Shown piece by piece: positions 36,990-48,357 of a DNA stretch of 64,000 nt (the stretch's first letter is position 1; every line of letters starts with the position of its first letter). Location of the stretch: NCBI GenBank assembly GCA_032173965.1, contig CM063295.1:3534001-3598000 (forward strand), written 5' to 3'. A model generated the notes under the pieces. The model ran no database searches, was not told the origin of the DNA, and was given only the letters and a program-made list of their open reading frames with translations. A program made the translations under genes and the position numbers. This stretch comes from Sitta carolinensis (taxonomy: Eukaryota; Chordata; Aves; Passeriformes; Sittidae).

Positions 36990-38400
36990 TCACGGTCATG
37001 AGCAGCTCCATGACCTCTTCTGTGTGTATTGTTAAGGTAATTTTATAGTGGAAAGAGAAAACAAGGAGATTTTCAGAGTAATAGTCTTGTCATGTACTGA
37101 AAGCCATGACCTATTTCTTAACACGTTAATTAACAAGGAATAAGTATGAAACAATGCCCATTTAATGGAAAGGACAATTTAAACTTTAGCAGTTTAGCAA
37201 AGTAATAATGAGTGAGGAGCACAGTACAGTATTTCACATGCTGTACCTTGCTCCACATCCAGCTGGCCTATCAATTATAACCTGGACTCTACAGATGGTG
37301 CAATATATCAGAATTAAGTCAGTCACTTAGTTTGTTCCCAATTAAGTGCTAATACTCCCACTGGAGGATATTACCCTGAGTTTCAGTTAAATGTCTGTCT
37401 CTAATGTCCCTTTATGGTCTTATTGTGGCTCTTTAAAGAGACGCCCTGTCATGTAGGCCAGAACTTTTCCTGGCTTGTTCTGCCAGCTGCTGCTTTGCAC
37501 TTCTTGTTGTTATTTTGAGGTGATAGAGAGGGTTTGGTATTTCGTGGGGCTGGGAGGAGAGAGGAGCCATGCACAATAATCTTAGACAAGTCCTGCAGTG
37601 TGTGTGGCTGTACCCCTTCTAGGTGTGCTTACAGGGGCAAAACTGGAACGTTTCAGTGAGGAAACAGCATTGCAGTGTCCAGCCTCTTGCTCTGTGGGTT
37701 AGAGTCCTAATGAACCCATCTCTGAGGCTGGCAGGCATTACAGGGCTTGCTTTTCTCAGTGCCTTACTGGGCAGGTGACTGGAGCTCGTGCTCTCCTTGC
37801 TCCATCTATCCTCTTTTACTTGGCATTACAAGCCACTGCAGGGCTGCCAGCAGTAGACTGATCTCCAATTGCATTGCACTGCTTTACTCTTTTCGGGTGT
37901 TAGTCTTGGCCCAGTTAACGGCTCATTAATTTTCTGACACCTTTCCTGCCTTGTATCTCCATGTCAAGCTGCTGGGGATTTGGTCCCTTGATCTAATGGA
38001 CTCGCTGTCTTCCCCTGTTAGTCTTTAAGGTGACCCTTCCCTGGGAGGAAATCCTTTGACAGAATTTGTTGTCTGAACTGACTCCAGAGATTCCAGGCAA
38101 TTACATGAGCTTCTGAATATCTTTATTTAGAAGTTTAAAAGACATGTTCTTCCAGTGCTGCTGAAATTACCCTTGTGGATTTGCTGGCATGCTCGGGGAA
38201 ATCTCTATTGTAGTGTGTTCAGTGAGTTCAGCAGTGCCTGAGTTGTGTAGAGAGGTCTAAAACAGTTCCCAGATCCAGAGAGTCTCTGCTGAGGGCTTTC
38301 CTGGCAGCCTGCTTTATCATTTATATGACAATGACCTGGAAAATTTGCCTGGTCTACTCATTGTCGAAAGCATCTCTTTGGTATTTTTAGTGCCACCAGC
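36990..38400. promoter_or_regulatory. Candidate conserved noncoding region
   Basis: This stretch of about 1.4 kb has no microsatellite, tandem repeat or mobile-element feature. It contains many compact binding-site-like words, such as GTTAATTAAC at 37124-37133, CAGATGGTGC near 37290 and CCAATTAAGTGC near 37335. It resembles developmental enhancer DNA. That is an impression from composition only, and no conservation evidence is available here. Confidence 0.15.
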
Positions 38401-39402
38401 AATGAAAGTTTGGTAACTTAGATTTACTGAAAATTGTTTAAATATAATTAACCTTGCGACTTAATCTCTGACCAGAAAAGTAAAATTTCAAAAATGTGTG
38501 TTTTTGTGGATATGAAGTATAAAATACTGTTTGGGAAATAAAATTTGTTTATAGCACGGGGAAATTATCATTTGGTTCTAGTCCCAGTGACAAAGCATTC
38601 TGTATTAAGTGCTAAAATTGATATTGGATCAGAATGCATATGGATTCATATGGGTAATGATTCCAGGTGTACTAGACACCTGCAACTTCACTTTTTAGCA
38701 GAAATTTGGTGTGTTCTGTAACAGTTTCTGTTAAAGGGTGGGGTTTTGGTTGGGTGTGGTTTGTTTTTTTAAATTTGTTTAGATTTGGCCACTAGACATT
38801 TCAGAAACAGACTGTGACATAAAATCAGATGCATTAATTTTTATTTGTATCAAGATGAGCTCAAAGCCTCATTCTGCATTTTCTTATTAAATATCTTTAA
38901 AATAAACCCAAATGATTATGTGCTGCATACATATAACCTTTTTTTTATCCGACACCTCTTTTACTTGGCTTCAATTTTGTATTGTGTTGGGCATTTTGTT
39001 GTGTTTTTTCCCCTCCCCTTAAAGTGAATAATGTTATGGTCAAGAGTCAAACTCTAGTGGATTCCTATTATCTTTTTCATAACTGTGTTTTATAAGATGT
39101 GCTGGGTGTCTTTCCAGTGTACAGTAACTGAAGTTGCTCCTGACCTGAGGTTTGAATAATGAGCTCATAGTTTGCTCACTAAATACAAGTAGATTTTTCA
39201 GGTTTTGTTATAATTCATAGAAGAAAACCAGTAAAAGAAATGTTTTGAATCTTTAGTTAAAACATAAAGCAACTGCAGATTGCAAAGGGACAGCCATATG
39301 GAAACCAAATGCATAGAACATTTTAGACAGTATTTTTCACTTTTTGAGTGTTACATTTTTAGAAACAAAGTTCTGGAGTTAGAATAGGAGGTTAAATTTC
39401 AC

Positions 39403-39429
<27 letters not shown>
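39403..39429. repeat. Poly-T tract (T27)
   Basis: Twenty-seven T residues, with no polyadenylation signal or retroelement body evident on the minus strand. It reads as a simple repeat. Confidence 0.95.
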
Positions 39430-39433
<4 letters not shown>

Positions 39434-40490
39434 GAATTATGTGTTGTAAATATAGTCAAATATTTAGAGTATGCTAGTTTCCTATTGTCTATTTCTGCTG
39501 TTTATTGAGTCCTCAGGTAGAAATGTGTGGAAGTTTCGACTTCTGATGGAGGGAAGGGCTTTATTAGAAAGCTAATTACAATGCCCGAGTTGTCCTATCA
39601 TGAAAAAAGCAGGAGGTAATGATGAGCTTTGTGTAAGGAACATAATAGTCATTATGTGCCAAGGTGCAAATCATGTACCTCCTAAGCCTCTGTCTTCAAT
39701 CTTTTGTTGTAAGCAAAATGTATTTTTGCAAATGGTATGGAAAAGACACTGGTAGAATGCTGATATATAACTTAGCAGTGTCTTGGTTTTATTTGTTTCA
39801 ATAGGACATTACTCAAATTTCTGTGCAAAAGAATGACTTGACAGAGAAAAGAGGCAAACAAACTTGCTGATATCTGCTTGCTGCTTAATAGCTGAAATAT
39901 CAGCAGATAACAATTGAGATTAGTGTAATCAGTGCAAATAAAAATAGAGAAACGAAAATAATAGCTGAAAAATAATTGTTCACATGGCTTTATGCTTCAA
40001 ATGTTTTCCACTTTGCATCTCCTTTACTGGGGTCTGCTGGGTCTGACCTTGGATTTCCAGGCTGCTGAAGGAGCAGATGGAGCCCAGGCTGGGTGTCCCA
40101 GTGTCAGAAGTGGCACCACACATTTATGTTCAGACAGCTGACCCCAGCCTTGCTGCAGTGTAAAACAACACCTGGAGCCAGGAAATACTGATAGAAAAGC
40201 GTGAATGTGACTCAATTTCAGCTCAGTTAATGTCAGCTCAGAAACCTCCCACTCTCCAGAGTTGTCTGCGTATCCTGCTGCATCCACCTGGTGATTTCCA
40301 CTTTGTTCCTTCTCTTGTTGGACTCTCTTGTCCCAGCTGCACTTCTGGTTTTGCAGGGGAATGTTCAGTATTTGTTTCAGGAGTGCTTTTTTCCACCCTG
40401 TGCATTTGGAGTGTGCTGCGTGCTGGTGGCTGCAGCTGGAATTTTCTAAGAATATTGGGAGTCACCCAGCTGCCTTTCACTGTCTTTGTC

Positions 40491-40556
40491 ATTATGTTAT
40501 ATCTCAGGTTAAATTATATTATATCTCAGGTTAAATTATGTTATACCTCAGGTTTA
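40491..40556. repeat. 22-bp tandem repeat, three copies
   Basis: ATTATGTTATATCTCAGGTT followed by AA repeats at 40491, 40513 and 40535 with no length variation. The differences are G to A in copy two and T to C in copy three, with the last two or three bases altered. Identity is high, suggesting a recent expansion. Confidence 0.93.
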
Positions 40557-41057
40557 ATTGCTTGCAATGGGGCAGCAGAGTGAATGGGACAAGGCTTTTG
40601 TGCAGGCTGTTGGAAAGGAGCAGCAAACATCCAAGGGAGGTGGAGGGTCCCTTCCCAAACCCCCAAGGCCTGCAGAGGATTCGTGTGAGGCTGTAGTTGC
40701 CCCCTATTTCCATGGGGATAACCGAATTTATCCTCTCCTCTTGGGGAGTTCTGAGGCACAAACAGTGTGGGCAGGCTGGAGGGGGCTGGGTTGGGTTAAG
40801 CTCCAAACCCTGTGACAAACACTGCTTTTAACCTTCAGCCATGGAAAGGGCTTCCCAGAAACAGAACTCTCAAGAATGTAAACGAGATAGTAGCACAGTA
40901 TGTCATTTGTCATAGGGTGAGAAATTTAGATTTTTGGGTTTGTTAGGATGGTAAGTAGATGAAGACAAGGTGGAGGATCCTTGTGGTTTTTAGGCTTCTT
41001 CCTCCTCCTTCATCTCCTCCAATTTCTGCACTGTTTGGGACACAGGAAGATTGGGTG

Positions 41058-41091
41058 GAATGTTCTTGGTGTGGAATGAATGTTCTTGGTG
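41058..41091. repeat. 20-bp period direct repeat
   Basis: GAATGTTCTTGGTG occurs at 41058-41071 and again at 41078-41091. This is a short tandem duplication with no known significance. Confidence 0.8.
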
Positions 41092-41954
41092 ATAATTGGG
41101 TGAATTATCTTTAAGAGAACCTTGATTCTGTGTTTGGGGGTTTTGGTGCCTTTCCTCCCTCTCGCTGAGCTGGTGTAAAGCCTGCTGTGCAGAGATTGCT
41201 GATAAGGAAACAACAAACAACCTGGAGAAGGAGAACAACCAAGAGTCCTGTTTGCCTTCTTTCTCAACGAGGACTTTTGCAAAAGGCCTCCCCTACTGGG
41301 GGGAGATGTGTGGGAGTGTTCTGTATTCCAGACAGATTTTATTAATAAACAAACAAAAGAAATCTTAATAAGGATTTTCTGTGGTTCTAATTATAAAGTG
41401 ATCGAGGATGGTTTGAGGTGAGTGTTCTGTTGTACTTTGATGATTTTTCTTTCCCCTCCCTCCCCTGCTGTGTGCAGAAATGCCCCCAGTGTGAGCCCTT
41501 TGGTGTGTGCCACATCAACAGGAGAGAAAATGGATGAGGGTTTTTCAAACTGTGAATTTTGTGAGCTGTAATTATCCTCATTCTTGTCTAATGAAGATAT
41601 TTAACAACTAAAAGTGACAGTTTTCCCTAATTTTCACCCTTGCTCTTGGGTGAGGAGCACATGGGCATTACTGTTAGTAGTAATACTCACAATCTTCCTT
41701 GTGCACCATTAAAATCTCATCTCCACATGCTCCCATCATCCTGGCATTAACACTTAAATAAGGATTCTTTTTAAGGACTTAAGTGTAAGAGCCTTATACA
41801 AGAGATGTGGGACTTCAGAGACTCTTCAAAAATGCTGTTTGTTGCATAGAAGAAGTTACAGCAGTCTTGGGCTGTGGGTTAAAGCCAGGCCTGAGCTGCC
41901 AGCTCCAGCCTTGGCCATGCCTGGAGCCACCTCTGCTCTGCTTACAGTGCATTA
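41092..41954. other. Noncoding DNA, nothing recognised
   Basis: I see no gene, repeat array or clear mobile element in this stretch. It contains short unrelated frames of under about 80 codons. It adjoins the probable retrovirus-derived block, so its right part could belong to the same insertion. Confidence 0.5.
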
Positions 41955-42440
41955 TATGTTTTTCTGTGCTGAATATCTTAATATATAACAACCAATCAGC
42001 ATCACACACAATACCTTTAGCCTATCATAACTACTAATATTACCATATTATGGTAGTAACTAACCAATCACATGAATTAGTACATTATATTTTAAACTTA
42101 AAACTTGCTTTTCTGCAGTGGAAAATTCTCCTTACTTGGTAAAAACATGTTTTCTGTTTGCCTATGCTTTATTTTGAGATTTATCTTGGTAAAAACATGC
42201 TTTTGTTTGTAGTTAACTTATCCTTTGCTCTTGGCCATAAAATCTCTTTCCAACACATCTCAACTTTTGTCCAGTGACCACCAGCTCAGCAGTCTTTATT
42301 TTCTAGGACATCTTTTGTTCTTCTATATCAAAACTTGCTTTCATTTCTGGGTACCTTCTGCTAAGACATTCCTATTTGTAAAACTTCCCTGTCAAACTTT
42401 CATCCTGCCCACCCCTTAAGGGAGGTTAAATTCCTGCTCT
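41955..42440. mobile_element. Probable endogenous-retrovirus-derived (LTR-like) sequence
   Basis: Two CCAAT boxes occur as AACCAATCAG (about 41990-41999) and AACCAATCAC (about 42062-42071), followed by a TATATTTTAA stretch near 42087. This resembles an LTR U3 region on the plus strand. Downstream, CTTGGTAAAAACATG is repeated exactly at 42135-42149 and 42185-42199. The block has an AT-rich texture distinct from its GC-rich right flank and resembles dispersed songbird LTR sequence as I recall it. I could not define TG/CA ends, a primer-binding site or a duplication, so boundaries and orientation are approximate and the element may be partial. Confidence 0.4.
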
Positions 42441-45322
42441 TGCCCTGTTGGGGCTGTGTCTGGAACACGATGTGCCCTGGGCCTTGCAGAGCCAGAGGGG
42501 TTTGGGCAGGGGCTGGAGCAGATTGTGTCCCAGCAGAGGGATGGGCACTGCTGGCAGACCCTGCAGAGGGGTTTGGGCAGGACTTCGGGGACAGCAAGGT
42601 ACCAAGCAGCAGTTGTTGCAGGCAGCGCTGGGAAAGCTCCTTGGAAGAGGGCATTCCCGTGATTGCAGATCCTCTCGACACGCTGGGTGCTTTCCATACC
42701 CGGAGGTGCTGCAAGTGTGACTAGACAGGGCCCTGAGCGAACTCAGCTGGTTCTGAAAGTAGGGGCAGTTTGAGCAAGAGCTGCAGCTGGAGCTCATTGA
42801 CCTCCAGGGGCCTGTCCTTCTGGCCCCAATTATTCTGCAGCTGTTTGTCCTGGCAGGGTTTGCAAATACACACATGGACCTGTGTATTTATTTTAGTAGG
42901 CAGGCTGAGCTGCTGAGCCCCTTGCACTGCCTGAAAGTTGTAGAGAAAGCAGTAAAAGTGATAGTGTTGCAGGCAGTGAGAGTCATTTCTATTATGCGAG
43001 TATTTACTCTGGATATTTCCATCCCATTCAGAACAAAGCTCTAAACTGACTTTCAGTGGCAGCTGGATTGTGTACTTTTCAATTTCTGATGCATTTTTAA
43101 TTATTTGGCAAAATAAAACAAAAGTATTTTAGTACGAGGCATATTGGATAAGCAGAGTTAATAACCTGAAATAAGTTTCTATAAGCAGGGTCATATTAAA
43201 AATGTAGCCCTCATAATAATTAGTCTTGAAAGGAACAATTTTATTTCTATTCATCTTCTAGTCAAAAACTGTGGACAGCACCTGCTAAACTTATTCTGTT
43301 TTCCATGGTGTCCTTACTTTTCAGACCCTTTGGGAAGAAACAGTCCCTGGGTGAAGAAAAATGTATCTTTGGGCAAACCCATGGCCAGCTATTTACTATT
43401 GTGGGATTGTGAGAAAGATCCTTGGCAGTGATAATTTCCATGATGGAGATGATTATGTCCTCAGTTACAGTTCATTCTCTGTGCTCTCCAGAGCAATTAA
43501 ATTAAATTGTCTTTCAGCTGTTGGACAGAGGCAAACCCCCCAAACCTCTTTTTATATTCATCTGGGCTTTTATTACAAAATAATGCTTAGGATTTTTTTT
43601 CTGCAGCCCCAATTTAAGAAGAGGCTGAAAGGAGGCAGAGGGGCTTGAGTTGATCAGTGCAGGGGATGATCTGGAGTGGGAAAGCTGAGCAGCAGAGTCA
43701 GATCCTTCTCCCAGTAGAAGGACTCTTCACAAGTTCTGTTCTCTCATCCTTGGAGCTGGATTTGACCTTTCTTAGTGTGCTAACATATTCCTCTTTTGTT
43801 TGGCCGGGTCAGGGATTGTTCTTTTTTCTCTCCAAAGGTTGTTTCTACTTGCTTTGTGAAGGGAGGAAAAAAATCAGTGACTAACACTATTTTCATTCCT
43901 GGAACTTGCAGTCCCTGCTGAAACCACCAACACCTCCTGAAATTCCAAATGGAAAAGCATTTCCTCTTTTTCTTGTTTGCAATGAAGTGAGGATCATAGT
44001 AATAGTATAAGTAATAGACTGCACAAATTATTATAATGAATGTAAACCAAAACTAGATATGGTGAGGCAAAAAGGGGATTTAAACAGCTGCTTGAAGTGG
44101 AAATAGATGATCCTGGGAAATCACTAGGAAATAGCATATAGTACTAATAATGTCAGTGTTATTATTTTCACTTTCCTGACCCGTCAGCATGTTGTTTGCA
44201 GTATTTTTTCATAAAAACAGAATTTATTCAAGCAATTTACTCTTAATGTGTGTACTACAAATAGTTTATATTGTGCTTATATATCATATTAACAATATCT
44301 GATTTGTGCTTTCTTTACAAATTGGAATCATTGATTTTTCTGTGGTTCTCATTTTGCACTTAGGCTGGTGCTTTCAGTTCCCATTTTAGGTGCTGGGCTT
44401 TGAAAACGTTCATTTCTCATAAATTTAATCTCTTTTATAAGCGGGCTTAGGTGCCACATTACTTTTTTAGGAATTGCTTGATTCTCTTTTGGAGCCAATT
44501 AACATCTTCAAGTTTCAGCTTGCTCCCAAGGAGCACTACGTGTTCTCCCCTTCCTCAGGACACAAACCTGCCAGTTTTGACCTCAGGTGACATTCACTCT
44601 GCGTTCTTACTGTTTTAATTCTCTTCTTTCTTGCCTCCTCTTTGTCCCAGTGATTGTGGCAGAAAGTCTCTGGAGATGATCCTCAAAATTCCCAAGCACC
44701 TGCTGCTTGTAAGGGACCCTCTGTGTGTGCAGAACCCTTCTCTTGATTCTTGCAAGTTCTTTAATTAACTTCCCCATCTTCATTTAACCATTGGCAGAAG
44801 TTTTTCAATGTCTTTGTTAATTCCTGCATTGGTGTTTTTGTGGTGCCTTGAGACTCAGGCTGTTCATGTCAGTCCCACCACACACCCATTTTCCTCATTT
44901 TCCTGACTCAGACACAGCCTCTGGATTTATTTTCTGATGTTCCCAGACTGTGATAGGGCTTTAAAAGTTTCTGAAATCGTTAAAAATGCTGATTAAGACT
45001 TACATCTCCATACAGAATATTTCAAGTCTTTGTGAGCATAGTGGGACTTTTTAGATATGCATTTCCTTGATTTTATTTAGTCTCATTTTCTTGTCGATTA
45101 AGGCAGCCATCTAAAAATACAATAAAATAAATAAACAACTAAAAATTAGGCCTTTTAAAAATTCTGTTTAATATAAGCACAGTTCTTTGGCCACAAAGAT
45201 GTAGAAATCCTCAGCTAGAGCTGCATGTGGGTTGTTTTGCCTCTTTATGTACATGGAACTGAATTTACTGTATAATTCAGATATTTATGTTCTTGCTGGG
45301 AGCAAATAAATTTTGAGCATTC
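42441..45322. other. Unique noncoding DNA
   Basis: The left part (42441-42880) is GC-rich. It contains an imperfect direct repeat of AGAGGGGTTTGGGCAGG (about 42494-42511 and 42566-42583). It could be the remainder of the adjoining retrovirus-derived insertion, but I recognise no retroviral protein frame. The rest is AT-rich with no gene recognised. Confidence 0.5.
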
Positions 45323-45335
45323 GAAGGCTAATTTC

Positions 45336-45402
45336 AAGCAGTCTTTGCAAAGCTATGAAGTTTTTGTCCAGGAAAAGCTTCGTAGTTTTGTAAAGACTGC
45401 TT
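45336..45402 (+). ncRNA. Candidate microRNA-like hairpin (or palindromic MITE remnant)
   Basis: Bases 45336-45365 and 45373-45402 form 30 uninterrupted pairs around a 7-base loop (GTCCAGG). Twenty-six pairs are Watson-Crick. The other four (45347/45391, 45352/45386, 45356/45382, 45361/45377) are all G-T, meaning G-U wobbles if the plus strand is transcribed. On the minus strand they would be A-C mismatches. The size and loop fit a small pre-microRNA-like precursor. After a mismatched segment, GAAGG (45323-45327) could pair with CCTTT (45407-45411). Near-perfect stems are also made by hairpin siRNA loci and by palindromic DNA-transposon remnants; human mir-548 arose from such an element. I recognise no known mature sequence, and no host gene is visible. 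Confidence 0.45.
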
Positions 45403-48340
45403 CCACCCTTTTAGAAAGGAAATATTGAAAGCTGCTGGTACCTGAATAGCTGGGCAGGTGTGTGGTTTGCACCAAGGAGGGGTCTCCATGATTCAGTTTT
45501 GTTGTTATATTATAAAGAGGGAGCACCTGGGGTTAGGTGTGCTTCAAGGGTGATAAATCTGAGTTAGATCTGCCTTCTAAGTCTCTTGGGATTAAAGCTT
45601 TTGGGGAAGAGATCCATTAATGTGTTTTAAATCTATTGATTCACAGGAGAAAGGGACAATTTAAACCTGCAAGTCACCAAGTGAACTTTCCATTAAGTTG
45701 GGGAGCCTGTGGTCACAGCTCATTGGATCTTTATGAAGTAGAAAATGTGATGTAGACCACACTGGCATTCTCTTAGAAGAAATCATGCATTTAACCATGG
45801 AGCAAAATGCTGTGGCCAATTACATGAACACACACCTATTTTACACGTGGTTGATCTTCTGAGCAAAAAGTTTTAACAGTGTGCATGCTATCTTGTTTTA
45901 GGGGACTATTTACTTTCAAGTCAGTGATATGGGATAAAGTTTGGATGAAAAAAAGTGATTAATATATGATTTACATCAAAGTTTTCTAACTGGAAAGCAG
46001 CCTTGAATAGAAATGTGTGGATGGTCTTCAACTGGCATCAGCACAGGCTAATTCTAGCCCTGTTATATGTTAATGTGTAATGTTGTAGGCTATGTATAAA
46101 TGCTAACATCTGAAGCTGCATGTAGAAAAGAAAGACAAATGTTCAGCATTGAAATTAACTTCTTAAAACAATATTTTTAAAATTACTTTGATTTTATTAG
46201 AGGATATAAAAGTAAGTGCTGATTTATAACTCATCTTTTTTCTACTTTTTTTTACTTTAGGCCATGTAAAAATCTTTACTTTCAAGACATCTGTTCTTAA
46301 ATATAACAGGGTGAACTTTCCATTAGCAGTAGATATTTACAGTGGAATATCTTGTTTAATGTTGCTAAGAGTGCTGAATTGATCTGTTTGATATCTATAG
46401 AATAGATGTATTCCCATGCACATGTCTATGGACATTTAAAAAATGCCTTCCTGCAGTTTAGTCACAGCAGTGCCTTCCCCACTGTCAGGAAGTTAAGTAG
46501 CACATTGAAAGTTGATAGAAAAGTTGAGATCTAAGCTTTCACAATAAAATATTGTGGGTGTATTTGAGAGTGTGTAAACTCCTGATTGATTCGCCAGTCC
46601 TTATGCCTCTGTCCAGGCTCTGGGCATTTTGAATGGCAAAAACTATTTTCTTTTCTATGTCTTTTTGCCTTTACACTAAAACTGGGAGGAAGGAAATGCT
46701 TACAGTGTATTTTGAATGACAAAACTCTTTTCACCAGTACTTTTAACTTATCCCATTGCTGAAAATAAATGAGGAGCTGAGAAATTATAAGCTCTGTCAT
46801 TATGGGTTGTTGTGTCTATTGGCACACATTGTGCCTCTTGGTATATGAAGATTAATGTGTTGCATGCCAGCATGTCCTTCCCTATGCAAAATATTCTGAG
46901 AGTGTTGAGGGGATTTGTACAAGAATTATGCAGAGAACACCAAAGCTAAGTGAGAGTAAATTAAGCATCCCCATCTGGCTTTACTTCCTTGCACATGGCC
47001 CCAGCTATGGATTCCAATAGCAGGGGCTGTTCATTACAGCTCTGATTTACAGTGCAGATTTCTGAAGCTCTGCTGTGTGCTCCATTAGTCACGATTTCTC
47101 CTGTAAGATTTCTGGGTATTGAGGATGTGTGCACTGAGGGAATGACAGAACTTTGCACTGAAAGTACCCAGCATATTCTTAAAATGTGGTATCAGCCTGA
47201 AAGTCCTGCCTCTGATTTCAGAGGATGCACACACTTCCCTTTCTCCTGCTACCTCACCGACACTGTGGCTCATAAGAAAGCAGCTGGAGAGACTTCTAAT
47301 CCCATATTCCAAAATGTCAGGGTAAGGATTAGTCCAGCTAGCAGTTTTCTCACAAGGTTTGCTATAAATACTTGCATCAAGAGTGCTGGAATTTCAGTTT
47401 TTCTATGATGGTTGGTGCTAAGTGGAGGTTTGATATGATGGGTGTTACTAGGCAGTCTCAAAGGATAGAAATAAAGATTGTATTGGTTATAGTACTTTCA
47501 CTGTGTTCAGCTTTAGAAGTATAAGGGAAAGCAGTCAATAGTAGGAGTAGCCTAGAAAATACAAATTCATATCCATTTCATTTCAAGAGACAGGTGGTAT
47601 AAATCTATTTAGATTACATTCGGGTTTTATTACAGAAAGGTGGAAAGATCCAGCATTCTCCACAGTCCTGTCATGTGTACTTAGCTAGGTGTCAAGGATT
47701 TTAGATTTCAATCTAATCTCTCTTAGCAGCATCCCTGGTTTCCTCAGGCAGATCCCTTGATTGCAGTGTCACAATTCTGTGCTGTGACTGAGGAATCAGT
47801 GCCACTTCACCTCCACGGGCAGGGCTATCTGGAATTCCTGATGAGTCCGTGCTGGCACTGGGGTCCTGCTTGGAGCATCTCCGGGGCTGATAAAATACAA
47901 ATGCTAACAATCTTGATGAAAGGGTGTCTGGGGCATGCCACTAGGTTTAAGTGGATTTTTACTGATCAGATTATACTAACAATTGTTACGGAGAGCGTAA
48001 AGTAAATTGGTAATTAATAAATACAGGGTGATACCAAGAAAGAATAATGCAGGAGAAAGCTTTGTTACAGGAAAGAAAATAAAAATAATAGCAAGTCCTC
48101 TCTTAAAGCTACATAGAAATGAAAGAAAATGCAGCCAGTGGTGCTCTGAAATGTGTGTGTGGATTGCTGGGGTATTTTCATGCCATGCCAAGGGCAAGGT
48201 AGAAATTCTTGTTTCTGGCCTACTGTGCAGCCTGTTCACCCCAAAGGAGGTGGAAAGATGAAAACTGATTCTTCACAGTCTCTGTTTTATGGCTTCACGA
48301 TTTTTTCTACTGCTTTGAGCTGCAGAGTGACTTGTCTTTC

Positions 48341-48357
48341 TTTTTTTTTTTTTTTTT
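48341..48357. repeat. Poly-T tract (T17)
   Basis: A mononucleotide run with a TTTATT (minus AATAAA) overlapping its right edge. The signal is too close to the tract to act as a polyadenylation signal for it, so I treat this as a simple repeat. Confidence 0.93.

Larger units (their letters stand above)
31471..41057. other. Mostly AT-rich noncoding DNA, possible regulatory desert
   Basis: No coding exon is recognisable. Local GC-rich patches lie at 32170-32500, 33430-33760 and 40040-40480. Between about 36100 and 39400 there are few recognisable repeats or simple tracts, and the sequence mixes AT-rich blocks with well-dispersed transcription-factor-like words. That is the usual look of conserved noncoding DNA, but conservation cannot be judged from one genome. 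Simple tracts include T15 at 35150-35164 and T27 at 39403-39429. A hairpin at 35087-35128 and a possible A-tailed insertion at 35150-35560 are listed separately. Confidence 0.5.

Noticed and set aside
37850..37890. CATTGCACTGC resembling the seed region of the miR-25/92 family
   Set aside because: Similarity stops after the seed and the surrounding sequence does not fold into a precursor hairpin.
39866..39904. GCTGATAT / ATATCAGC inverted repeat
   Set aside because: The stem is 8 bp with a loop of more than 20 bases, within chance expectation in AT-rich DNA.
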